DNA of 64,000 nt from Lactarius indigo. Its lineage: Eukaryota; Basidiomycota; Agaricomycetes; Russulales; Russulaceae. The notes beneath the pieces are model-generated. The model was not told the DNA's origin. It did not search any database and saw only the letters and a list, made by a program, of their open reading frames with translations. The translations under genes were made by a program, and so were the position numbers. The stretch lies in contig JAFKAC010000034.1 in NCBI GenBank assembly GCA_025766275.1, positions 62,001 to 126,000 on the forward strand, written 5' to 3'. Numbering within the stretch: position 1 is the first letter of the stretch; every line of letters begins with the position of its first letter. Positions 1 to 10,429 of this stretch are shown here, piece after piece.

Positions 1-1
1 C

Positions 2-67
2 ACAGACGCCATCAAAGACTTTTACCAACGGTATCCGACCGCCAAGGGGGCTGGACGAACAATATAA
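2..67 (+). CDS. C-terminal end of Ty3-E pol (partial)
   Basis: Twenty-one codons open from the window edge to TAA at 65-67. The peptide resembles the segment just after the chromodomain of the Ty3-A pol (shared 'AIK.(F/E)Y' spacing). This suggests that in Ty3-E the pol polyprotein stops soon after the chromodomain, whereas in Ty3-A, B and C it runs on for about 400 residues. Too short for a family call on its own; the assignment rests on the ORF and LTR that follow. Confidence 0.5.
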   Translation, partial: TDAIKDFYQRYPTAKGAGRTI

Positions 68-103
68 AGACACCCCTTTCGCATCCCCGCATCTCTCAGC
101 CCA

Positions 104-1555
104 ATGATGACCGACACCCCAGTATCTGACACCACCCTCGTCAACATCCTCAGCAATCCCCAACTCGAAGCCGCCCTCGAATGAGGGATTGTCACCATCA
201 ACCTCACCGACACCCCTCGTCTGTCACCACCACCGTCCCCCCAGCATGTTACCATCATCGCTCCCATTCCCATTGAACGAGAACCCGTGGAACTCACCCC
301 GTCAACACCGGAGGAAGGGCAATACTCTCCGACTCCACCCCCTCAGCAACAGTTGACGCCCCCACCTGAACCACAACCTCAATCACCACCATCCTCCCCA
401 TCATCCACGCCACCTCCACCTTTAGAACCATTCACCCCGGTTCGTGTCCATACCCCCATTGACTACAACCGACCCGACTCCCCTCCTGAAGACACAGACG
501 ACCCCGGCGCCCCATTCTTTCCAAATATTCCTGGCACCCCCAAGTACTACCCATTACAGATCCCGCTACCAGACGGTGGATCTAACCCAGCGAAGTATAT
601 CTACTATCGCAAGGGATTCACCGAGGTAGTGGGGACGATGGGCACGGGGCAACCCCATTACGGGGAGGAAGTCTACCTCTCGTCACTTAGGCCAAACATC
701 TCGGCGCCACCCTTCACAGCGGAACAACTACAGTTCTTTGACCCCCACGACATCCGCGCCTGCGCTCTGGACGAAACGCTCATAGAGCTTAACTCGCCTC
801 GTCTCACGGCCGAGATCACTAGGCTGAGAACGGGACTCTTGGCGCTCAAAGAACTCGACGAGAAGTGCGAGAAGCTGGAGGAGGACGCACGCAAACTGCG
901 AGCGGAGCGGCTCACAGTTGACCTGATGCTAGCCAGCACCAAGAGGCGCCTTCAGTACGCAGGAGCGCTAGCTACCATCGGCAACGAATACGCGCGTATG
1001 ACGGCCCTACCAGCCCCACTTCGTCACTCCCGTTACGCCATCCCATTTTCCCCACGACGCGGAGGACCATTGGAGTTCCCCCGTCTCGCCGACAAACCCC
1101 ACCGCCGACGCTGCTACCACTGCAATAGCCCCTATCACATTGTACGCGACTGTCCCACCAGACCGCGACCTGCCTGCCAACATTGCCAAAGTCAGGAACA
1201 TCAGTCCCATCGATGTATATTCCGCCGTGCAGGAATGGTCGAGGAAGTGGTTACGACCCATCAGGCAGATGAACGTATACGGCAAGCGGTGACTACCGAG
1301 GCCACCACCTCCTTTACCGTCCCCGAACCACCGACGATCGCGGCCCACACCCAAGGGAGGTGGTGCGGGCGGTGCTTCCGCACTGATGCCAATCACGATG
1401 AGATTCGATGCCCACAGTACGAGATGTGTCGCAAGTGTGGCAAACGCGGACCCTTCCTTTTCCTCAAGACACACTACTGCCGACTCGATATCTCTCCGTG
1501 GCCAGAGAATGACCTCGATGCTGACATCTACGATCTTGTCGATCCAGAGTCCTGA
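104..1555 (+). pseudogene. Ty3-E post-pol ORF3 with zinc knuckles, one nonsense codon
   Basis: Frame opens at ATG 104, is interrupted by TGA at 182-184, then runs open to TGA 1553-1555. The open part could only start at GTG 287, so the upstream ATG is the likelier original start and the element copy is broken. Layout after the stop: a Pro/Ser/Thr-rich region, a segment resembling the tail of the other Ty3 pols (PLPDG-type block, then TAEITRLR and a Lys/Glu-rich coiled-coil stretch, about residues 160-245 from 287), and a Cys/His-rich end. The end holds CX2CX4HX4C knuckles (CYHCNSPYHIVRDC, CQHCQSQEHQSHRC) and two looser CX2C...H...C motifs. Zinc knuckles normally belong to Gag and bind nucleic acid; having them in a post-pol ORF is unusual. 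Function is not known to me. Confidence 0.7.
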
Positions 1556-1589
1556 AGTCGAGGCGTCTTCAGACCAAGACGGGGGGTAA

Positions 1590-2158
1590 TGTTACGATTT
1601 TCTTGGACTCGTCTCTTTCCTTTACCACTATTTCTTTCCCACACTATACGAGCCCTGTATGACTACGCGGACATTACGATTACCCGGTTTCAATCACGCG
1701 CCTTGCTTATCGACGTTCTCTTCTGATAAAGCTTGACATGTGCCAGTTTCCAACTTGTTCCCTCTCACGCGCGGCCCCGCGTGATTCTCCTTTATTCTCG
1801 ATATGTCCCTGCCTTGTTCCCTTTATGCTCGTTCCTTTCTTCCTCGACTTGGCGATGGCGCCATCTGTTTGCGAAGACCATACAGTACGATTTCTATTTA
1901 ACCCTAGTCATACCTAGCTTGTACGGTAGACTAGACTTCTTGTGTAATACTACACTCGTCTACGCGAAGTCTCCTTGTTCCCTGATTCCCGTTTTCGCTA
2001 GGCCTTCGAGTCTTAGCCTTCCTCTACAGTCCAAGTGACGCACGTCCTTGTGGCTCTTGTGCATCATCTTTGCTGAAGTCGAGCCTTTGAGCTTTGACTA
2101 CCAAGTGATCGACTGACTTAGTACAGGTTGTACTTAACGCCCCTGTAGTGGCGTTACA
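1590..2158 (+). repeat. 3' LTR of Ty3-E (569 bp)
   Basis: Begins TGTTACGATTTTC and ends GGCGTTACA. The same sequence in reverse orientation forms the solo LTRs at 20877-21444 and 46484-47070, which have 5-bp TSDs and so fix the ends. A TATA-like TATTTAACC lies about 310 bp in. The 3' terminus can form a short stem (AACGCC with GGCGTT). No partner 5' LTR in the window. Confidence 0.85.
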
Positions 2159-2503
2159 CACTCTATACCTTCCATGTACACAAACTATGCTGGGCTGCTG
2201 CCTATTTAGACGTGTCATGAGGTGTTCATTTGAATCCAACATGGGGACGGAGATTTGGGTTGACCAATTATATCCCAGAAATATAAATCAAAAAAGACAA
2301 GGATTCTAGTCTGAGAGTGTGAGGGGGTGAAAATGGGAGAGAATGGAACAGTGTGTGCTAGTTAGTTAGAACTCCGACAGGACATTCCCACAGTTTTTCC
2401 AACAATGAGAGCATGTAATGGATGATTTCAGAGTGTATTGAAGTACATGGAAGTATTGGGAATCAGGAACATGTGAGGTGTCTGATATAACAAAACTGAA
2501 TAC
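2159..2503. other. Intergenic, no gene recognised
   Basis: About 345 bp between the Ty3-E LTR and the hAT transposase C-terminus. I see no convincing ORF, RNA gene or tandem repeat. It probably holds the 3' untranslated end and terminal inverted repeat of the hAT element, but I could not identify a TIR. Confidence 0.4.
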
Positions 2504-4957
2504 CTAGAGTTCATTATCATAGTTCTTCATATCATCACCAAGTAGCTCATCTCTCACTGTTTCAATGTCCTCACCCAACAAAGAATCAAGCATAATTGCT
2601 GGCTCTTCCTCCATCCTGGTCCCTCCCAGCATCACAGCTTCCAGGGTCTTCCAACTGGCCATGAAGTCTAGATGCTGCTTCTTCAGCAGGAACTTAAGCA
2701 TTTGTAGAGCCTCCATTAAGGCCACACTGATCTGATTTCGTTTCTTGGTATCGGTCTCCCCAGCCAATGAAAAGACACACTCACATGGGACAGAAGATGC
2801 CTGAATTGGAAGGTAGTCCATGGCGATAGCAAACAGGGTAGGTAGTTCTGACTTGTGGGCCTAGTATTGGTAGCACAAGTTGTAATAACGCTGCTAACTT
2901 GATTGAGGACACGGGGCTTACCTCCTAGTAGACCAGGATGTTGGTCTTGTCTGACATCAATGGACCCAAGGTGTACTTTGCAAATTCATCTTCAACACCT
3001 CCTGTTGGGTCTGAACTATTGAGTCCAGGGTAAATGGGGTGGTCCTTGAGTTGGAAGTGCGTCGACGTCTTCGTGTATGACAGAAGCTTGGGGCAAGCTT
3101 TGGTTTGTGCAGGTTGCACGATAGATGGGTCTTTTTCATGATACTTGTGCATCTAGGGCAAATAGTCAATGCAAGACATGAGAATAGGTCAAGTATTTAT
3201 GAGGTCATGCATGATCTTTTTCGACCTCTCAATGTATTCTGGATCCCACTCACACTGGATCCATGAGAAGCATATGGAAGGGTTGAGAACTTTATAGCCA
3301 ATTGTATTGCACGACTCAGCAACTGTGTAGTCTAGAAAACAGAGACTCACTCATGGTAATGATGTAGGCATCAGTGTCATCCATCCGCTTGTAATACTTT
3401 CACGCCCAGGCCAAACTGATCCGTGTCCAATATTGTAGTTCCTGGTGTTCCTCACCCAGTTGTTCCCACTTAGTCATGAGAAGTTTGAAACTAGTGATGC
3501 TACCGCACAAGACAGGAGTTGATTCAGACGACATAGTTTGCAGGACCATGTGTGAGGCCTCATGATTGTAAATAGGTTAACGTGACATGTGAAATGTATT
3601 TGGAGAATATACCTCTAGAACACCTTCTATGCTCTCCAGGAGCTCCCAGTCCATAGCACTTAATCTCATAGACTCAATGGGCGGTTCATTAGCAAAATAC
3701 ATATCTATGGTCTTAATATCTAGAATTAGTACTGACAGACCATTATAGCATCTAAGCTCACCTTTTGAAGAAAACGGAAATGTTGGAGCATGAGGTAAAT
3801 GGAATCCCATTGAGTCTTGACGTGCTGAATGAGTTGGAGTGGTGGAGCATTGCATAACTCGGGGTCATCCTTGGTACAGAGCCGGACAATCCCCACAAAT
3901 GTCTGCTTTCTGGCATCCAATGCGTGTATGTAGTGGACAATATCTGCAACGTGCTTGATGGGATTGCTTTTCAGACTCCTAAGCCACACCCAACGCCCTG
4001 GTGGCTGCGATGCGATGAACGCCTCATCGAGTTCAGGCCCTGTTTGATGACAAGGGGAAATAGGGTCAAATTCGTCGTCGTCATCACCATCCAAACCATT
4101 GCTGTCCAGGTATTTCTTGCTGACTCAAGTACTTGTGGTGATGATGTGGGCAGAGCAGATGTTGATGACATGGGGGTAGCACATGATATGGTTATTGAGA
4201 TGATTGAATGCGATGTCACGCTCATTGACAAGTAATTCCTGCAACTCTTTCATAGCAGCTGCATTATTTGAGGCGTTGTCAAGAGTGAAATGGCCAATCT
4301 ACGGTTTTCAGTAAGGTTCTTGGTATCAAGACACAGTTACATACCTTTGATGTAATATTGGTGCGATCCATGAGAGACAAGATGGCACTAGCAATATTTT
4401 TACCCATATGTGCACCCATGAGGTGGTGAAAGCCAATTAGAGCGGCTTTCAGAGAGAGATTGTTATTAGCGTCCCAAGCAATCCAGTGTGATGTTACAGC
4501 GAGATATGGGGATAAGGATGCACTTGACCAGATATCCATGGTGAAACTTATCCGACCACATGATGCCTTGCTGTTACAGGTCAATACAACATCGTCAATG
4601 CTCCTGGTACCAAGGAGATGACTTACAGCAAATTTGTCATGCAATTCTGTGAAGGCTTTCCCCCATTCAATGGTGATTTGTTCACATATCATGTCATGAT
4701 GTGGGACATGTTCAAGTTCAGGTCAGAGAAGCCAGCAGATATCATGAAATTCAGGGCAATTGACTACACGAAGTGACTGGGTTAAAGAAGATAAGATAAG
4801 ACACAAGTCAAGTAGGGTGATGCTCACCTGGTTATCTGCAATGATGAAGTGAACAAGATATTGGATGAACACGTCATAACTGTACTCAGGAAGCCTATGC
4901 CCAGGCGAGCCTTCCTGCACAGCAGGCTTATCTTGCGCATCTAAAGACTTGTGCTTC
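2504..4957 (-). pseudogene. hAT transposase, 3' half (interrupted, decayed)
   Basis: Minus-strand coding pieces in the order of a hAT-superfamily cut-and-paste transposase. From 5' to 3': a segment at 4957-4723; a core at 4692-4279 with the catalytic-domain block FTMDIWSS...YLAVTSHWI; pieces at 4094-3577 including a VKTQWDSIYLMLQHF block; and the C-terminal dimerisation domain at 2821-2504 (PCECVFSLAGETDTKKRN.IS). Small introns and frame changes separate the pieces, and stops occur, so the copy is dead. The reading frame runs into the LINE poly(A) at 4958 and is taken up again beyond 27629, where the BED zinc finger lies, so the two halves are one element split by insertion. Confidence in the family is high, in exon limits low. 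Confidence 0.82.
4943..4957. repeat. LINE target-site duplication, left copy
   Basis: AAAGACTTGTGCTTC, identical to 27615-27629. The left copy abuts the LINE poly(A) (T run on the plus strand) and the right copy abuts the LINE 5' end. Both copies lie in hAT coding sequence at the same codons, which proves a single insertion event. Confidence 0.9.
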
Positions 4958-5254
4958 TTTTTTTTTTTTTTTTTTTTGATCAATATTTATTCTGGGATGC
5001 ATAAAGTGAGTTACAGACCAGTCACAGCAGAGTGAAGCCGTATTTAAGAAACACATTAGTCCAAAGAGGTGCCCCTGAGAAATCGTAAGCATGGAACCGA
5101 AACCTCAGAGAATAATTAGAGAGAGGGCAACCACATGGGTCACCAGGCATACAGTCACAAGCTGAAGCCGAGAAAGGATATATATGCAGTGCGAGGACCG
5201 CCAGTTAGATAGTCCAAAGACAAAAGAGGAAACCAAACCTCAGTGTGTACCTAC
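4958..5254 (-). other. LINE 3' UTR and poly(A) tail
   Basis: Twenty T residues at 4958-4977 (poly(A) on the minus strand) followed by about 280 bp of non-coding sequence up to the stop codon of the RNase H reading frame. The plus-strand TTTATTCTGGG next to the T run resembles the TTTATTCCGGGG next to the T run of the SINE-like element at 44863, a possible shared 3' recognition end. Confidence 0.7.
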
Positions 5255-6475
5255 CTAGTCGGGTTCAGGGGGCACGGGTAAAGGGGGACCGGATTCCGGC
5301 TTGGAGAGCGCACGAGTCTGGTCGAAGAAGGCTAGAAGTTTCCCTACACCCCACTTCTCGGATAGGAGAGCAGTGAATGGGTAGAGAGGGGGCGTAGGGG
5401 GGATCGCAAACTGGAGTATGCCGGTGTTGATGTGGTCTTGGAGGTAGCGCGGGCAGTGGTGTATGATGTGCTCCGCAGTTCGAAGAGCCTTGCCACAAGG
5501 GCAAGATTCGTTTTCGGGGGGGTCGTTGGGGTGGAAGCGGTGAACGTAGGAGCCAGTGAAGGCATGGTCGGTTGCCACTTGCATGAGGGTGGATGTACTG
5601 CGCCATGTGTGTTTGGCGCGACGACACCCAGAGGGTTCTTTTTCGGCTGCTGTGGCCTGCAGCCAGAGGGGGTGATGGTTGGTAGGGTGGGGACGGATGA
5701 TGTCGGAATGAGTGTGAGCAAAGGAAAGTGGTTCCCCAACCATGTTTAATCGGAACTGTGGGATTAGCCGCGCTTCTTGCCAGGAGGCGTTCCAGCCATG
5801 AAAGGCGAGCTCGCGGGCTTGAGCCTTTTGGAATGCTGCAGAGTTGACATGATTCAGCCCGTCAGGGGGATTGCGGGTGCAGGCCTTGGTCGCCAAGTCC
5901 CGTGCCCTCATCTGCCCAGCTAGGTCAGCGTCCACTGGGGTCCAGGCTAGGTGAAGTTTGAAGCGCCTATGACGCAGCGCTAAGGAAGTAAGAGACTGGT
6001 GAAACATTAGCACAGCAGCCTGCACTGTCCAAGACCACGGGTTTTTAACCCCATGAATTGCCGAGTCAGAGTTAGTGAACAAGTAAATGATGTCCGGAGG
6101 GGGCACCTCCTCGGTATAGTACATGGCCAGGGCCTCCGCAGCCTTCGCCAATGCAAAGCAATCAACGTCGAACTGAAGGACCCCAAAGCCCAACACCCAG
6201 CTCAGTTCCGTTAGAGCCGCCCCCCCATTGTGAAAGGTGGCTGCTGCTGCGCCCACCTTGAGCTCGTCTTTGTGTCCCTTGGAAGAGACACGCGCCTGAG
6301 CGTGGATGATCAATGTACTAAACCCTTCGGCAGTCTGGGTAAGGGACCGCGTCCAGTCTTTCCGCAAGATAGGGTTTCCAGCCCCTATGTGGACCACTTG
6401 CGCCGCCCAGTTGGGTACCTCCCAGGGGGCAGTGGCAGCCACATCCACACGCAGTCCATCAGATGGTACCCGCAC
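5255..6475 (-). pseudogene. LINE ORF2 C-terminal part: RNase H-like and CCHC finger
   Basis: About 406 codons read on the minus strand, the downstream part of the LINE polyprotein. An RNase H-like fold is suggested by the segments around DCFALAKAAEALAM, FTNSDSAIHGV and the W-P-D pattern in LAWTPVDADLAGQMRAR. The C-terminus holds a CX1CX8HX4C motif (CPCGKALRTAEHIIHHC) typical of LINE tails, thought to bind nucleic acid. The frame differs from the RT frame upstream, with the shift somewhere at about 6476-6530, so the ORF2 of this copy is broken here. No credible start codon of its own is expected; the ATG at 6475 is internal. Confidence 0.75.
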
Positions 6476-6511
6476 GGCAAGAGTTTCGAGCGCTGTTGGA
6501 GGACGCCAGCG

Positions 6512-8559
6512 TCACCCAGGCGCGACGCGTGAACCTAGGACCACCTGTGGGAAGTCCCCCTGGCTCGGGACATACCACTCTGGCCCGAGACAGCACAAGA
6601 GTTGGGACGCCCAAGGTAGCCTGTAAAGCCGCAACGCAGATGTGTGAGTAAGTTGCTCCACCCACTGGCGCATGGGCATCATGCGGGTGAAGACAAGGAG
6701 CGAGGCACGGGGCGCTGTGTGAAAGGACCCTGTGACCACCTTTACCATCTCGTTCTGCACGACCTGCAGCTTCCAAATGAGCTTCACTACTCCTTTGGAC
6801 TTAAACCAGAGCTGGCAGCCATAGGAGAGCACGGGGAGGCAGACGGCGTTGAGGACCAAACACCAGTTAGCCATGGACAGGCCCTGTATAGTGTTGCCAA
6901 GGATCATCAACACCCGTATCGAGGCGCGTGCCCTGTTGCACATGATGTCCACATGCGGCTCCCAATTAAGGCGACGGTGGAAGAAGAACCCGAGGTACCT
7001 CAGGGTTTCTGCCGGCCGTACTACATACTCTGACCCGTCCACAGGCAGGGACAGGCCAGTCGGGGGAGGGATGGGGTTCCGCTCCCACGGATGTTGGAAA
7101 AACATGAGCTCTGTCTTGTCCGGCTCAATGGCCAGGCCAGACAAGTGAAGCAGTTCTTTGCACACCGAGTACCTGGCTCGCAGAAGGGTAGTAACCCCCT
7201 CCCATGTCTTGGTGCAGGCGAACAGGATGCCGTCATCCATGTACATCCCCAAGGATGAGTTGTTCCAATTCCTCATCCTGTGTAAGAGGGGGGACATGTA
7301 GGCGATAGAGAGCACCGGTGACAGGGGTGAACCCTGCGGCACACCCACTGGTTGCCCTTGGTCGCGTGCCAACAACCCATTGAACCGGAGCTTAACGCAC
7401 TGGTCCTCCAGGAAGTGTCGCAACCATCTGACAAGTTCCGGGGCGAAGCCCATGCGTTCCACCAGCGCACAAAGGTGGCCATGGTGGACGTGGTCAAAGA
7501 AGCCCTGGACATCGAATAAGAGTATCCCACACTTCAATCCGGCGCCGTGGGCAGCCTGGATGTCATGAAGCAGGGTGAGGCCCGTGTCGAGGCATGAGGA
7601 GTACATGCGACTGCCAAACTGGTTGGTCAGGATGAGTTCCTCCGCCACCAATGTGTGCTGGATGCGTTTGGCCACCACCTTCTTGAGTAGCTTGGACATG
7701 CACTCTAAGAGGGAGATGGGCTGGTGTGCTTTAGCAAGCGAGTAGTCAGGTCTGCCCGGTTTGGGTATGACCACAACCACCGTGCTCTTCCAGCGGGCTG
7801 GGTGATAATTCTGTTGAAGGCAAGACTCGAAGAGCCACGTTAGTGTGGTCCCGATCCCCTTCCATCCTTCCACCTCTGGGTCTCCCCATGCACACTTGAG
7901 CAGGAACCACCCGATCCCAGATTCTCCAGGGGCAGATGAGTTTGAGGCCGCATGTAGCAGCGCATCACACTTGCCCTCAGTGAGGGGATCATGCCGCCGG
8001 GTCGGCCAGGCCGGGGGGTCTGAGGGGAGGAGGGAGGGGACATCGGCACGTGGAGCCACAAAGAACTGCTTACCTAGAATCTCCACCATCTTCCCGTGTT
8101 CAAATTGAAGGTCGCCATCAGCATCCTTCAGAGCAGGTATGCGGGTGGTGCTCCTGCCATGCCTCCAGGATGCAACCTCCCACACGTTGGAGGACATGAC
8201 GACCCTGTCTGCCCATGTCCGTTTTGCCTGCCGCACTGCCTTGGTGAGGCGACGTGCAGTGGCTTCCCAGCGGGCTCCGTAGGAGTCAGCAACTTCCGCT
8301 GCCACACACGCGCACTCGGCATTCCACCAAGGTGTGGCGCACGTGGCATTTCGTCCTTTCCGTTTCATCGTGGCACTGCAAGCCTCATTGAAGGCGTCGT
8401 AAATGCGGTCCAGCACCGTGTTGATCTCTGCTGCGGAGCGGAGGGGGCCATGAAGAACGGGGGAGCGCAACTCCATAAGGCGTTGCCATTCCGCCCATCC
8501 GTCATTGTCCAGGTCAGTCATAAAGGTGTTTGTGGCATCCTCCTGGGGGCTGCGGAACC
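6512..8559 (-). pseudogene. LINE ORF2 central part: endonuclease end and reverse transcriptase
   Basis: Open on the minus strand from the junction with Ty3-A to a stop at 6512. The first part (upstream of the ATG at 8521 and on through about 100 residues) is the end of the endonuclease plus linker. RT blocks then follow in order: VVIPKPGRPDYS...PISLLECMSKLLKKVV, a motif A LLFDVQGFFDHV, motif B GVPQGSPLSPVLS, the catalytic YMDD in GMYMDDGILFA, a KTELMFF block and YLGFFFHRRLNWEPHV. All key RT residues look present. The 5' side is lost in the deletion fused to Ty3-A gag, and the 3' side shifts frame before the RNase H region. Confidence 0.85.
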
Positions 8560-10407
8560 GAGTTCAACGGACCTACAAGGTTTAGACCTGTTAAGTTCAA
8601 TTTTGACCACCTGTGTTGGGTAGAGGTTACGTGGAACCCCATAGATCACCGCTGGGACGTCGTTAGACCAGCAGGAAGACAGTACCAGTGCGACATAGAC
8701 GCACGCGAGCTCAATTCACAAGCTGATTGGGGACCTATCGATGGTCAACTACGAGAACATTCCACCGGAGAAGCGGTTAGCGAAGACACCGAAGAAGACG
8801 AACAAAGTGAGGAAAACCGACCCGCAAGCGTCGGGCCTATCGAACAGTACACTATCCAATGAGCTGAGTCTCTACACATCTCAGACCAGCCAGACATCAT
8901 TCACGTACGATCACCAGCAGCAGAAATGGCAACTACCACCATGACGGCCGAAGAAATCATGACTGTACGAGAGCAAGCGGCACGAGAAGCGGCCGAAGCA
9001 ATTAGACAAGAGTCACAGCGGAATCTCATGCCCATTAACCCTGAAACAGGGCATCGTATGACAGCAGATGATGCAGCAATTTTCCGGGCTATCGGACCCA
9101 ACCAAGGAGACCCCCCGTCGGGGGATGGAAGGAGACAAGGAATACCATTAGACCCTCCACCAGGGTGGGGAGGGCCACCAGGAGGAGACTTTCCCCGACG
9201 ACCAGAAGGAGGAAGAAACCCACCGGACCTCCCAAACAACCCGCCAGAAGGAGGACCACCAGGAGGAGGGGGTGGTGCAGGAGGCGGTGCAGGAGGAGGG
9301 GGACATGGCCATGAAAAACTAACCGGTGAACCTCCCACCATCTTTGATGGAGACCGCACTAAAGTGGACTCATTCCTCACACAATGGCACGTATATTGGG
9401 GGATGAATCTCGACACCCCCATTATGCGCAATGACTATCGACGAAGCCTCCTGTTCCTATCTTACATAAAGGGGGTATCGGTCAGCGAATGGGTACTCTC
9501 GTACCTCAAATGGCTCAATCGGCAAATACAACGCGGGATAGATCAACATACGAGAGATCTGTGGAATGCAGTAGCAGAGGGTTTCAACCAAAGGTTCGTT
9601 AATACCCTCGAACGTGAACAAGCTCAAGCGCTTCTAAGGAAAGGACTCAAAATGGTCGACGGAGACATCGACAAATACGTCAATGAGTTTGAAGAAGCCG
9701 CTAGGAAAGCAGGATACCGTCTCAACGACCCCCAGACCATCGACCTGTTTACCAAAGGGCTACCCAAAAAGCTATACGAAAAGACGTATGATCTGGATGA
9801 ACCAGAAACGTTCGACGAATGGAAGCGAGCGACACTTCGCAGACAGCGCAATTACATCCACATTCGAGCAAGAGTGGATGAATACAAGGACAGTAAGCCG
9901 AAGAAAACGGGCAATGCCGGATGGACTGTTCCCCAAAACCTCGCAAACCCGTGGGCAATGGATACGTCCGCCGATCGAGCCAAAGCTAGACTTGCGGGAT
10001 CGGAAGAAATCGATTACAGTAAGCCACCGTATACGAACCTACCGCCGTACCCGCCAAGAGGGGGGCCGGGGGCAAGGGGACGAGGAAGGGGAGGACACCG
10101 GCGAGACCTAAGGACAGTGTTGTGTTATAACTGCAACGCACCTGGCCATCTCTCACGAAATTGTCCTAGCCCCCAACAACCGCGACAATGGCAATCACAA
10201 AATCCGGGGCCCTCGACCGCCCGAATGACGGAAACAGACTACTACGCTCAAGAAACGCCTCCGGCTCAGATAAACGCCGCCTCAACAAGTAAGACAGCCG
10301 AAGAACGAGCCAAAGAGTGGCTCACTGGAGTCGCCAATGCCCCGGACGAGGTGAAGGATCTCATACTACAAGAAATGTGGGGAAAAGAGGGTTTTCGGAA
10401 CGCCTGA
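8560..10407 (+). pseudogene. Ty3-A gag, truncated with a nonsense codon
   Basis: Reading frame continuous from the truncation point to TGA 10405-10407 except for TGA at 8860-8862. Ty3-C has CGA (Arg) in the matching region, so this fits a C-to-T change in a CpG. The first in-frame ATG after that stop is 8926 (peptide MATTTMTAEE). Layout: conserved N-terminal domain also found in Ty3-C and Ty3-D, acidic linker, a Gly/Pro-rich low-complexity block (about 9110-9300), the capsid-like retrotransposon Gag domain (about 9340-9860: TIFDGDRTKVDSF..W..Y), a basic stretch, and one CCHC knuckle CYNCNAPGHLSRNC (about 10121-10162). Gag forms the particle shell and packages element RNA. Confidence 0.85.
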
Positions 10408-10429
10408 ACCCATCGGTCTGGGTGAGGGC
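10389..10429 (+). promoter_or_regulatory. Predicted -1 frameshift signal of Ty3-A
   Basis: Heptamer GGGTTTT at 10389-10395 is in phase as G GGT TTT in the gag frame. Five nucleotides later, 10401-10411 can pair with 10420-10429. The gag stop lies inside the 5' arm and pol continues in the -1 frame. The same layout occurs in Ty3-B and Ty3-C. Confidence 0.65.

Larger units (their letters stand above)
1..2158 (+). mobile_element. Ty3/gypsy element Ty3-E, 3' part
   Basis: Three-prime part of a Ty3/gypsy LTR retrotransposon whose 5' LTR, gag and most of pol lie upstream of the window. Visible in order: the last codons of pol (2-67), a separate post-pol reading frame (104-1555), a purine-rich tract ending in GGGGGG at 1581-1586 (polypurine-tract-like), and a 3' LTR (1590-2158). 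The post-pol protein is related in layout to the C-terminal tail fused to pol in the other Ty3 copies of the window. The LTR belongs to a different family from theirs and matches the solo LTRs at 20877-21444 and 46484-47070. Element type is inferred from these relationships because no RT is present in the window. Confidence 0.8.

Noticed and set aside
444..629. Small plus-strand gene within Ty3-E ORF3
   Set aside because: Alternate frame of a proline-rich coding region.
2159..2503. hAT terminal inverted repeat
   Set aside because: I could not find a sequence here repeated in inverted form near 29100-29220, so no TIR is called.
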